From positions 1-44,739 of IMG/VR virus record IMGVR_UViG_3300010042_000003: DNA of 44,739 nt; one strand, written 5' to 3'. Shown here in pieces: positions 31,246 through 38,129 of the stretch. The translations under genes and the position numbers were made by a program. Source of the DNA: a virus. The notes below the pieces were generated by a model. It was not told the DNA's origin. It was given only the letters and a program-made list of their open reading frames with translations, and did not search any database. Position 1 is the first letter of the stretch; every line of letters starts with the position of its first letter.

Positions 31246-31501
31246 AAAAGGTTTGGCTTTGAAATGGGTATCGCCCGGGTTTACCGGTGTGCCTGATCGT
31301 ATCGTCATCATGCCGGGTGGTTTAGTTTACCTGGTTGAAATGAAGTGTAAAAAAGGTACGCTTTCTCCCAGGCAGCAAGTTGTTATTCCGCAGCTACAAA
31401 AGTTGGGGCTTGATGTTCGGGTCATCGATGATGATATTAAGTTAAAGGAGTTTTTAACTGAAGTGGATAAGGCTGTAAAAGTTGCAAAGATTTTATTTTA
31501 A
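31196..31501 (+). CDS. VRR-NUC domain nuclease
   Basis: 101 aa, a complete stand-alone VRR-NUC domain. Typical features: GLALKWVSPGFTGVPDRIVI, then YLVEMKCKKGTLSPRQQ with the catalytic ExK in VEMKCK and the GVPD turn. These small nucleases accompany VapE and SNF2 genes in many phages and are thought to resolve branched DNA. It overlaps the primase gene by 50 bp. Confidence 0.9.
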   Translation: MREKTLEAKLRKQIKLRKGLALKWVSPGFTGVPDRIVIMPGGLVYLVEMKCKKGTLSPRQQVVIPQLQKLGLDVRVIDDDIKLKEFLTEVDKAVKVAKILF

Positions 31502-31507
31502 AATAAT

Positions 31508-31539
31508 TTTGTTTTGTATTACAAATTGTATTACATTTA
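31508..31539 (+). promoter_or_regulatory. Promoter with paired TGTATTACA sites (site C)
   Basis: TTTG (31508-31511), a 20-bp spacer, and TACATTTA (31532-31539). TGTATTACA lies at 31515-31523 and again at 31527-31535, 12 bp apart. The layout is the same as that at 23556-23587 on the other strand. The start codon of the next gene follows after 24 bases. Confidence 0.72.
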
Positions 31540-31563
31540 CATCATCAAACAAAATATGATAAC

Positions 31564-31839
31564 ATGAAAAAACAAATATTCTATGGTATAACGTTCTATT
31601 TTGAAAATTTCGATCATAGATTAGATTCAGATTTACTAGGCGAAATATTATCTGCTAGATTTATGTCGGGATTTAATTTAGAAGGTTTAAAAAGGAAACC
31701 TCTTTCAGAACTTTTCAAAGATAGTTTCCCCTTCATCAGATTTATAGTTTTGTACAAAGTTACCGGAAGGAAAAACCGCTCAGAACGTGAATACTCAGTA
31801 TCAGAATACTTAATTTCTAAAACGTTTTATACTTTATAA
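31564..31839 (+). CDS. Small hypothetical protein
   Basis: 91 aa with aromatic-rich strands (IFYGITFYFENFDHRL) and a basic region (TGRKNRSEREYSV). It is the first gene after the paired-operator promoter and begins a stretch that looks more A/T-rich than the replication genes around it. No family was recognised. Confidence 0.65.
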   Translation: MKKQIFYGITFYFENFDHRLDSDLLGEILSARFMSGFNLEGLKRKPLSELFKDSFPFIRFIVLYKVTGRKNRSEREYSVSEYLISKTFYTL

Positions 31840-31840
31840 T

Positions 31841-31939
31841 ATGGAAACTTCGAATATTAAAAAACAATTTCAAATAGTTATGCTTAGCGCTATTGCTGTT
31901 TTAATTTATGTGTCGTACTTAGCGGTGACTGTATTATGA
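31841..31939 (+). CDS. 32-aa membrane micro-protein
   Basis: 32 aa: METSNIKKQF then a hydrophobic helix (IVMLSAIAVLIYVSYLAVTV). It starts 1 bp after the previous stop and overlaps the next gene by 4 bp (ATGA). These links and its composition support a real single-span peptide of unknown role. Confidence 0.5.
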   Translation: METSNIKKQFQIVMLSAIAVLIYVSYLAVTVL

Positions 31940-32145
31940 AAATAGAAGGCCTATCGGTTCATCAATTTAAACTTATAGAAGTTAAACCGGTTTCAATAAC
32001 TTTCTCCAATAACACAAAGGTAGTTAATGAAGTAAATTTGAAATTCGAAAGTTCCGGGGTTCAAAAGGTTTCGGGATATTTATACATAAACAGAGAATCG
32101 GCTATAGAGATATTAGAGGCACTCAAGAAAACTTTCGAATTATAA
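31936..32145 (+). CDS. Small hypothetical protein
   Basis: 69 aa, alternating strands (FKLIEVKPVSITFSNNTKVV) and a C-terminal helix (ESAIEILEALKKTF). It resembles a small alpha/beta domain. It ends 3 bp before the PAPS-reductase-like gene. The function is unknown. Confidence 0.6.
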   Translation: MKIEGLSVHQFKLIEVKPVSITFSNNTKVVNEVNLKFESSGVQKVSGYLYINRESAIEILEALKKTFEL

Positions 32146-32148
32146 AAA

Positions 32149-33027
32149 ATGAGAAAAGCTAAAATCGATCAAAAAGCAATATTTTCAAAATTCAAAATAG
32201 ATCCGTCTTTTGATTTAATTTCGAAATATAATCCTGTAATCGCATGGTGGTCTGGCGGACTAGATAGTGCAATTGTTTGTAAACTGTGTATCGATAAATT
32301 TGGAAGAGAAAACGTAAGAATAGTTTTTATCGATACTAAAAACGAAGATCCGGATACTTATCGCTTTTTAAAAGATTGTGAAAAATGGTACGCTTTAAAA
32401 ATAGAAACTATATCTTCAAAACAATACAGCAGTATAAAAGAAGTTTGGCGGGAATTTTTATCGCTGAATGTCGCTACAGGTGCTATTTGCTCAAGCGAAT
32501 TAAAACGAGAAGTTAGAATCGCATTCGGTAAAAAAAACGCATTTAGTTATCAAGCTTTTGGCTTTGATAAAAAGGAATTGAAACGCGCTAATGGTATGCT
32601 TAAAAATTATTATTTCATAAAACCTATTTTTCCATTAATTGAAAAAGGTTATTCTAAACAAAATTGCCTCGATTTATTAAATTTCGCAGGTATAAAAATA
32701 CCCGTAGTCTACTCTTACGGATTTCACAATAACAACTGTTTTAGAACTGGATGCGTACAGGGCGGGGTAGGATATTGGCAAAAAATGAAATTGGATTTCC
32801 CAGATAAATTCGATGATATGGCGCTTATGGAACATGAGTTAACTAATGAAAAAGGTATTCCCGTAACTATCCTAAAGGATCAGTCTAAAATTTCAAAAGG
32901 CCTGGTATTTTTAAAACCTCATCCAGACTACCCGGGCGTTAAAGATATATCTATGATGAAAGGTGTAACTATAAAACCGCTTGCTGAATGTAACGGTTTC
33001 TGTAATAAAGAAAACTTTCCATCATGA
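32149..33027 (+). CDS. PAPS-reductase-like PP-loop protein
   Basis: 292 aa. The PP-loop SGGLDSA at residues 35-41 (after IAWW) and VFIDTKNEDPDTYRFL identify the PAPS reductase / adenine nucleotide alpha-hydrolase superfamily. Cysteines in GAICSSELKRE, CFRTGC (about 197-202) and CNGFC (about 281-285) could bind a cluster or take part in sulfur transfer. It overlaps the cytosine methyltransferase start by 4 bp, so the two are co-translated. Phage members are usually uncharacterised; DndC-like DNA sulfur chemistry is possible but unproven. The DNA looks more A/T-rich than the methyltransferase gene. Confidence 0.82.
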   Translation: MRKAKIDQKAIFSKFKIDPSFDLISKYNPVIAWWSGGLDSAIVCKLCIDKFGRENVRIVFIDTKNEDPDTYRFLKDCEKWYALKIETISSKQYSSIKEVWREFLSLNVATGAICSSELKREVRIAFGKKNAFSYQAFGFDKKELKRANGMLKNYYFIKPIFPLIEKGYSKQNCLDLLNFAGIKIPVVYSYGFHNNNCFRTGCVQGGVGYWQKMKLDFPDKFDDMALMEHELTNEKGIPVTILKDQSKISKGLVFLKPHPDYPGVKDISMMKGVTIKPLAECNGFCNKENFPS

Positions 33028-34370
33028 GACACGGCTCTTTATTCAGCGGCACGGGGGGATTTGATCTCGCAGCTCAGTGGACGGGTTGGGAGAATGTTTT
33101 TCATTGTGAATGGAATCCTTTCGGACAAAAAATATTAAAATATTACTGGCCAAACGCCGCAAGTTATGACGACATCACAAAAACAGACTTTACCAGATAC
33201 AGAGGGAAAATTGACATTCTTACAGGCGGATTCCCCTGCCAGCCATACAGCACAGCAGGAAAGCGACGAGGTAAAGAAGACGATCGCCACCTCTGGCCGG
33301 AAATGCTTAGAGCAATTCGGGAAATCCAGCCTAAATGGGTCGTGGGCGAAAACGTTTCCGGTATTATTAGTTGGGATGGCGGGCTGGTATTCGAAGAGGT
33401 GCAAACTGATTTGGAAACTGAAGGTTACCAGGTACAACCGTACGTACTTCCAGCTGCAGGCATCGGCGCACCGCATAAAAGAGAAAGAGTCTGGTTTATT
33501 GCCTACCGTGCAGACGCAGGGATTAAAAGTATGCAACGATCAGGGGAAAACGGAATTCATGGATTTGAAACTTCTTCCCACACCACAAGCGATAGACGGG
33601 AACGGTTCGGGGCGGGATCTTCGCCTGAAGACAGGCAACAGAGATCCGCAGAGTCCGGGGAGTTGGCGCGGCGATCTGAAGGATTTTGCGCACCTGGGTT
33701 TGCTTCCGACACCAACGGCTTCGGAGGGCAGAGAAACCCCGGGGTCGGGAGTTCCTTTTGTTACAGCGACAGGAACTGTCAGGCGCCGGAACTCGGACGG
33801 TACATCATCTCAGATGGGCCTGATAGCAACGGTAAAACACATGCTACCAACCCCAACGGCACAGGACTTCAAACGCCGGGGGCCGAACAGCAGACAGCAG
33901 GGCCTCAGCAATACGGAGAACTGGCTACACCTGCTACCAACACCAACGAACTCAATGGTGACCTTTCAGGACTTCATACAAGCGGGATTTCACAGCAGCA
34001 AGCGGCCTATTTACTCGGAGATCAAGCGGCCGTCCTTGTTGCCGACACCGACGGCAACTTCGGATGCGAAAGGGGGTTGCATCCGGACAGATCCGAAGAG
34101 ACAAAACGACACGTTAGCCCATGCGATACACGCTTATACAGGCGGGGAGACTGGGAAAAGTTCCCAACTCAATCCGGCGTTTGTTCTGGAAATGATGGGC
34201 TTTCCGCCAGACTGGACACTGCTGCCCTTCTTAACGGGCAAAAAGCACGTGGAAACTGGAAGCCTTTCAGCAAATGGCGAGCAGAATCAATAAAAGCCGC
34301 CGGGAACGCCATAGTTCCACAGGTAGCTTACCAGATATTCAAAGCAATAGAAATGTATCAAAAATTATAA
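33024..34370 (+). CDS. dcm: DNA (cytosine-5) methyltransferase
   Basis: 448 aa. Motif I: SLFSGTGGFDLAA. Motif IV: FPCQPYS with catalytic C72. Motif VI: ENVSG (E109). Motif VIII region: GIGAPHKRERVWFIAY. Motif X: GNAIVPQ (427-432). Between about residues 175 and 400 lies a low-complexity region with recurring A(S/D)TN-G and TNPNG segments in place of a normal recognition domain. This is exactly where a second long frame (33166-34293) overlaps. It methylates cytosine in DNA, probably to protect against host restriction. The gene symbol is generic. Confidence 0.9.
   Translation: MRHGSLFSGTGGFDLAAQWTGWENVFHCEWNPFGQKILKYYWPNAASYDDITKTDFTRYRGKIDILTGGFPCQPYSTAGKRRGKEDDRHLWPEMLRAIREIQPKWVVGENVSGIISWDGGLVFEEVQTDLETEGYQVQPYVLPAAGIGAPHKRERVWFIAYRADAGIKSMQRSGENGIHGFETSSHTTSDRRERFGAGSSPEDRQQRSAESGELARRSEGFCAPGFASDTNGFGGQRNPGVGSSFCYSDRNCQAPELGRYIISDGPDSNGKTHATNPNGTGLQTPGAEQQTAGPQQYGELATPATNTNELNGDLSGLHTSGISQQQAAYLLGDQAAVLVADTDGNFGCERGLHPDRSEETKRHVSPCDTRLYRRGDWEKFPTQSGVCSGNDGLSARLDTAALLNGQKARGNWKPFSKWRAESIKAAGNAIVPQVAYQIFKAIEMYQKL
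33166..34293 (+). CDS. Nested +1-frame protein inside the cytosine methyltransferase gene
   Basis: 375 aa, completely contained in the methyltransferase gene in the +1 frame, with no stop over 1128 nt. It is not random: it has ATSGRKCLEQFGKSS near 41-55, LIWKLKVTRYNRTYFQLQAS near 81-100, and six spaced LLPTP-type motifs (about 111, 136, 179, 226, 256, 291). It ends with LNPAFVLEMMGFPPDWTLLP (335-354), which resembles the motif-IX-adjacent segment of C5 methyltransferases. I recall homologous sequences from Bacteroidota elements. It could be a partner or recognition subunit. Expression is not proven. Confidence 0.65.
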   Translation: MTTSQKQTLPDTEGKLTFLQADSPASHTAQQESDEVKKTIATSGRKCLEQFGKSSLNGSWAKTFPVLLVGMAGWYSKRCKLIWKLKVTRYNRTYFQLQASAHRIKEKESGLLPTVQTQGLKVCNDQGKTEFMDLKLLPTPQAIDGNGSGRDLRLKTGNRDPQSPGSWRGDLKDFAHLGLLPTPTASEGRETPGSGVPFVTATGTVRRRNSDGTSSQMGLIATVKHMLPTPTAQDFKRRGPNSRQQGLSNTENWLHLLPTPTNSMVTFQDFIQAGFHSSKRPIYSEIKRPSLLPTPTATSDAKGGCIRTDPKRQNDTLAHAIHAYTGGETGKSSQLNPAFVLEMMGFPPDWTLLPFLTGKKHVETGSLSANGEQNQ

Positions 34371-34373
34371 ATT

Positions 34374-34586
34374 ATGAAAAAGCCGATTAGTAAAGTAAAG
34401 TACGGACTGGAAAATTTCTTGTGCGGTTCATGTAGTACCGGAATTGTTCAGGTGTTAACTGTTTCATCAAGGGGTACTTTTACACAAAAAGTTAACGGTT
34501 GTCTGGATTGTAAAACCGAATACGGTTTGCTTCAGGCAGCGCGATTAGAGAAATGTCCAGTCAATAAACCTACTTTTTACGCATAG
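34374..34586 (+). CDS. Zinc-ribbon-like small protein
   Basis: 70 aa with CxxC pairs at C17/C20 (CGSC) and C43/C46 (CLDC), 22 residues apart, a typical zinc-ribbon spacing. It lies 3 bp after the methyltransferase stop. It probably binds nucleic acid or a protein partner; the function is unknown. Confidence 0.65.
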   Translation: MKKPISKVKYGLENFLCGSCSTGIVQVLTVSSRGTFTQKVNGCLDCKTEYGLLQAARLEKCPVNKPTFYA

Positions 34587-34622
34587 TTATGAGGTGTGAA
34601 AAACTTGATAAAAATTAAGTCT

Positions 34623-35117
34623 ATGAAAGGTAAGATAATACTTGATGCCTGTTGCGGAAGTAAAATGTTTTGGTTTGACAAAACTAATCCTAACACCTTA
34701 TTTGCCGACGTAAGATCAAAAACACATACTTTGTGCGATGGGAGATTATTAGAGATTTCCCCGGATGTTGAGCACGATTTTAGAAATATGCCTTATCCAG
34801 ATAACAGTTTTAAAATGGTGGTGTTTGATCCACCGCATCTTTTGAAATTAGGTAAAAATAGTTGGATGGCTAAAAAATACGGTATCTTAAACCCTACATG
34901 GGAAATAGATTTAAAAGCCGGGTTCGATGAATGTATGCGGGTTTTAGAACCTTTTGGTACTCTGATTTTCAAGTGGAACGAAAACCAAATAAAAATAGGA
35001 CAGGTTTTGAAATTAATCCAATACGACTATAAGCCTATCGTCGGGCACCGTTCCGGCAAATCTGGTGATACGCACTGGTTAGTTTTTATGAAAGGCTTAC
35101 AAAATGGAAAAGCTTAA
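34623..35117 (+). CDS. Class I SAM-dependent methyltransferase (DPPH type)
   Basis: 164 aa from the ATG at 34623; an in-frame GTG at 34596 is possible but less likely. Motif I-like ILDACCGSKMFWF at residues 5-17, FADVRSK as an acidic loop, MVVFDPPHLL with DPPH at 69-72, and the C-terminal HRSGKSGDTHWLVFMKG all match a common phage methyltransferase family. The DPP-type motif suggests methylation of an exocyclic amino group (adenine N6 or cytosine N4), but the substrate is not certain. It overlaps the next gene by 14 bp. Confidence 0.85.
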   Translation: MKGKIILDACCGSKMFWFDKTNPNTLFADVRSKTHTLCDGRLLEISPDVEHDFRNMPYPDNSFKMVVFDPPHLLKLGKNSWMAKKYGILNPTWEIDLKAGFDECMRVLEPFGTLIFKWNENQIKIGQVLKLIQYDYKPIVGHRSGKSGDTHWLVFMKGLQNGKA

Positions 35118-35349
35118 AAGCCTTTATATAGATCGCCCTACGGGGCTATCTCCTGTAACACCGGATGATTTCCTGGTAACGATTGGTGTCAAGCGATCAA
35201 ACAGTGTTTACCACGTTGCAGAAGTCAGAGCAAAACCTAAAGGCAGGTGGACCAGGTACTATTTAAAAGTTTACGACTCCGATCTGGTTACCGCCTTAAA
35301 AAGATCCACTACTCAAAAATTAATTCCTTTAACCTGGTATAAACGATAA
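35104..35349 (+). CDS. Small basic hypothetical protein
   Basis: 81 aa, basic, with two strand-like segments (FLVTIGVKR and RYYLKVYDSDLV). It overlaps the methyltransferase by 14 bp. No family was recognised. Confidence 0.6.
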   Translation: MEKLKSLYIDRPTGLSPVTPDDFLVTIGVKRSNSVYHVAEVRAKPKGRWTRYYLKVYDSDLVTALKRSTTQKLIPLTWYKR

Positions 35350-35355
35350 ACTGAA

Positions 35356-35592
35356 ATGCTATACAAATTAAGACTTACACGGTCGGATGAAAACTTTGCC
35401 ACCGTTGACATTCCCGGCGACTTCTTTATGCGACCCGGGGATACAATTCAATACGCCGGTAACCTACACCAGTTGAAACACATTATTCGGCCAGCGTTTA
35501 CATACACGGACGGAAAACAAAACTTAACAGCTGAACAACTGGTACAAGGATACCCTATTCTGATTGTCAGTGATGAATATTTAACACTTTAA
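35356..35592 (+). CDS. Small hypothetical protein
   Basis: 78 aa, beta-rich, with PGDFFMRPGDTIQYAG suggesting a small barrel-like fold. It lies in a run of tightly packed small + genes between the methyltransferase and helicase. The function is unknown. Confidence 0.6.
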   Translation: MLYKLRLTRSDENFATVDIPGDFFMRPGDTIQYAGNLHQLKHIIRPAFTYTDGKQNLTAEQLVQGYPILIVSDEYLTL

Positions 35593-35595
35593 AAA

Positions 35596-36135
35596 ATGGA
35601 CATACAAGATATAGCAATAGCGGAATATTGTAAAGAGTCGGAAAGAGATGGGTTTTTATTCAGCGTGGATAACGGTTGTTCATTAGATAAGAGTAACGGA
35701 TATTGCGCTGGATACATTAACGGATTTAAAAAAGGCTACGTAGATCAACAAGAACGCATAGCGGAATTAGAAAACATCGTAAAAGACCTTAACGGAATGT
35801 ATAAAGAACGTGTATCAATGCAAACCGGTATTCCTGAAGATAAAAAACCAATGCTTACACCGCTATTTGATTTTTTAATCGAAGGTGACCGGGTGAAAGC
35901 CCGTGATCTCGCTAAAGCAATAGTACGACATAAAGGTGCGAACCATGTTCCTTTGATAAACTGCTATGAGCCGCCATTGATTGTGGGGTTCACATACGTA
36001 ATACCTGATAAAGTTTATAAAGAGGCGATTTACATCGGACTGGATAAGGGTAACTTTATCTTTTACCTGGCAAACGATGACGAGTTAACGCTCTTCAAAA
36101 CTCAAGACGATAACACTTTTTACCCTGTAGATTAA
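35596..36135 (+). CDS. Hypothetical protein with short coiled coil
   Basis: 179 aa. A helix near 50-75 (QQERIAELENIVKDLNGMYK) looks like a coiled coil, and the C-terminal half (YEPPLIVGFTYVIPDKVY) is beta-rich. It starts 4 bp after the previous gene and ends 6 bp before the next. No catalytic motif. Confidence 0.65.
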   Translation: MDIQDIAIAEYCKESERDGFLFSVDNGCSLDKSNGYCAGYINGFKKGYVDQQERIAELENIVKDLNGMYKERVSMQTGIPEDKKPMLTPLFDFLIEGDRVKARDLAKAIVRHKGANHVPLINCYEPPLIVGFTYVIPDKVYKEAIYIGLDKGNFIFYLANDDELTLFKTQDDNTFYPVD

Positions 36136-36141
36136 AATATC

Positions 36142-36363
36142 ATGATTATAAAAGCAATATTCAAAAACGAGGATCAGCGTACGGGCTATAAAAAAGGTCT
36201 GCCTTACATATTAGATATGACCTTCGCAATGGTGCGGGCACCTTACTCAAGGAACAAAACCGAAATGATCCTTATCCGTACAACCATTGATACCGACCCC
36301 GATCCCATCTTCTATGAAAGTCTGGCCGGTATGCTTGAATCCTGGGATATTCTGCCGGTATGA
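36142..36363 (+). CDS. Small hypothetical protein upstream of the helicase
   Basis: 73 aa, alpha/beta, with no motif that I can name. Its stop overlaps the helicase start by 4 bp (ATGA), so the two are co-translated; it may be a helicase partner. Confidence 0.6.
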   Translation: MIIKAIFKNEDQRTGYKKGLPYILDMTFAMVRAPYSRNKTEMILIRTTIDTDPDPIFYESLAGMLESWDILPV

Positions 36364-37730
36364 AGTACATCCCGCACGATTATCAACAGATAGCAATAGC
36401 CCACGCGTTAAAACATAAACGTTGTGGGCTTATTCTTGACATGGGGTTGGGTAAGACCTCTGTAGTGCTTACAGTGCTGCATGAACTCAAGTACGGCATG
36501 GAGATCCGCAAACCACTCATCATCGGCACGAAACTGATCGTTGAGAAAACATGGACAGATGAGCGGGATAAATGGGATCACACCCGTAAACTGACCATTT
36601 CCCGAATCGTCGGCACCGAAGCCGAACGCATAGCCGCTCTTAAGGTTAAAGCCGACATATACGCTATATCAAGAGACAACATCGTTTGGCTGGTGGATCA
36701 CCTGGGCCTTAAGGGTTTTGACTTCGATATGGTCGTGGTAGATGAATCCAGTTCATTTAAGAACCGTGCATCGAACCGGTTCGAAGCCCTGATAAAAGTT
36801 TTACCCCGCGTAGCCAGAACCATTATAATGACAGGTACCTTTATACCCAACGGCCTTATCGATCTGTGGGCGCAGATGTTCCTGCTGGACTTCGGGGTAA
36901 GACTTGATAAGAACATAGGCGGTTACCGTGCCCGCTATTTCCGGCCGGACCAGCGTAACGAGTACGGCGGTGTTTTATCTTATAAGGTGGTGCCAGGCGC
37001 TGAAAAATCTATCTACAATAAAATAGGTGACATCTGCATCAGCATGCAGGCAAAAGACTGGTTATCGCTCAAACCACGGGAAGACAGGATCGAAGCGATC
37101 ATCCTTCCGGAAATGGCCGCTTATAAAGAGTTCAAACGCACAGAGGTGCTTAAGCTTGAGGATACGCTAATATCACCGGCCACGGCTGCGGTTATGTATA
37201 ACAAGCTGCTGCAATTCTCCAACGGCGCCGTTTACGATGATGAGGGAAACTTCCACGTAGTGAGCACGGCTAAACTCGATGCACTGAGTGAGAAGGTAGA
37301 AAACCTTAACGGAAAACCTGTCCTGATATTTTATCAGTTCAGATCCGATCTTTTCCGCATACAGGAGCGTTTCGGTAAACTGGTTACTGTTCTGAAAGGT
37401 GGTGCTGAGATAGATGCCTGGAATGCCGGCAAAATACCTGTGCTGCTTGCGCACCCGGCCAGCGCCAGCCACGGATTGAACCTTCAGAAAGGCGGGAACC
37501 ACGTGGACTGGTTCGGGGTGCCATGGAGTTCTGAGCTTTATCTGCAGGGTTGCGCCCGCGTGGACCGGCAGGGCCAGGATGAAATCGTACTGAATAATCA
37601 CCTGTTATGCGAGGGTACTATCGATGATCTCGTTAAAAAAAGATTGGAAGGAAAAATAATCACACAAGATGACCTGTACCGGAACATAGGTATAAGACCC
37701 GTGAACGGAAAAGTGCGTGTTATACTTTAA
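36360..37730 (+). CDS. SNF2-type DEAD/DEAH-box helicase
   Basis: 456 aa. Motif I: ILDMGLGKTS (K32). Motif II: VVVDESSSFKN (D128-E129, a DES-type box). Motif III: IIMTGTFIPNGLIDLW near 157. The C-terminal helicase half has SHGLNLQKGG near 370 and QGCARVDRQGQ near 396 (motif VI). This is the compact SNF2 helicase that accompanies VapE and VRR-NUC genes in phage replication modules. It is the last gene of the right replication operon and is followed by the origin-like region. Confidence 0.92.
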   Translation: MKYIPHDYQQIAIAHALKHKRCGLILDMGLGKTSVVLTVLHELKYGMEIRKPLIIGTKLIVEKTWTDERDKWDHTRKLTISRIVGTEAERIAALKVKADIYAISRDNIVWLVDHLGLKGFDFDMVVVDESSSFKNRASNRFEALIKVLPRVARTIIMTGTFIPNGLIDLWAQMFLLDFGVRLDKNIGGYRARYFRPDQRNEYGGVLSYKVVPGAEKSIYNKIGDICISMQAKDWLSLKPREDRIEAIILPEMAAYKEFKRTEVLKLEDTLISPATAAVMYNKLLQFSNGAVYDDEGNFHVVSTAKLDALSEKVENLNGKPVLIFYQFRSDLFRIQERFGKLVTVLKGGAEIDAWNAGKIPVLLAHPASASHGLNLQKGGNHVDWFGVPWSSELYLQGCARVDRQGQDEIVLNNHLLCEGTIDDLVKKRLEGKIITQDDLYRNIGIRPVNGKVRVIL

Positions 37731-38059
37731 AGTGCTGATACTCACAATTATCAGGTAAAAAGTTTATAAAACCTTAAAATCGTGTTTTGCTACGTGTTTA
37801 ACCCCCTGTTAGGGGGTTAACTCTTTTATAATCAGAGGGTTCAACACCGGATATAACACGAAAACACGAATAACACGATTTTCCTTTAAAGTACCACGGG
37901 CAATATCCATATTTTTATACGTGTATATAATAGGTATCAATATTTATGTATTAACTGTTTATAGTATATTCGTGTTTATCGTGTTATATATAGTAATAAG
38001 TAGCACGTTATCAGCATTTTAAAGGTGAACACGAAATACTAAACACGAAATAAACACGA
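37725..38059. other. Iteron-rich origin candidate in a 400-bp non-coding region
   Basis: There is no gene in 37731-38129. It holds nine copies of the 7-mer aacacga: direct at 37855, 37863, 37872, 38028, 38042 and 38053, inverted (tcgtgtt) at 37780, 37970 and 37979. Between the clusters (about 37905-37970) is a very A/T-rich stretch. A 16-bp imperfect inverted repeat (37725-37740 with 38009-38024, one mismatch) encloses most of it. Clustered short iterons next to an A/T-rich segment beside replication genes fit a replication origin. Because it also precedes the terminase region, a packaging site is the main alternative. Confidence 0.65.
37798..37826 (+). terminator. Hairpin / probable terminator after the helicase operon
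   Basis: A perfect 10-bp stem (ttaaccccct / agggggttaa) with a 3-nt loop, followed by ctctttta. It lies 68 bp after the helicase stop. The T tract is short, so it could instead be a structural element of the origin. Confidence 0.6.
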
Positions 38060-38117
38060 TTTTAGCGCGTTATATAGGTGTAATATCAAAGTTACACGGT
38101 CTTTTGCGGCTTTTGGG

Positions 38118-38125
38118 TATATTTA
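38118..38125 (+). promoter_or_regulatory. -7-like element before the 38130 gene
   Basis: TATATTTA, one base off TAnnTTTG, four bases (caac) before the ATG at 38130. The spacing is the same as at the other proposed leaderless promoters in this genome. Confidence 0.5.
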
Positions 38126-38129
38126 CAAC

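Noticed and set aside
33135-33536. 133-aa minus-strand frame inside the methyltransferase gene
   Set aside because: It lacks recognisable protein features and overlaps the conserved methyltransferase motifs; it is most likely a shadow of the coding strand.
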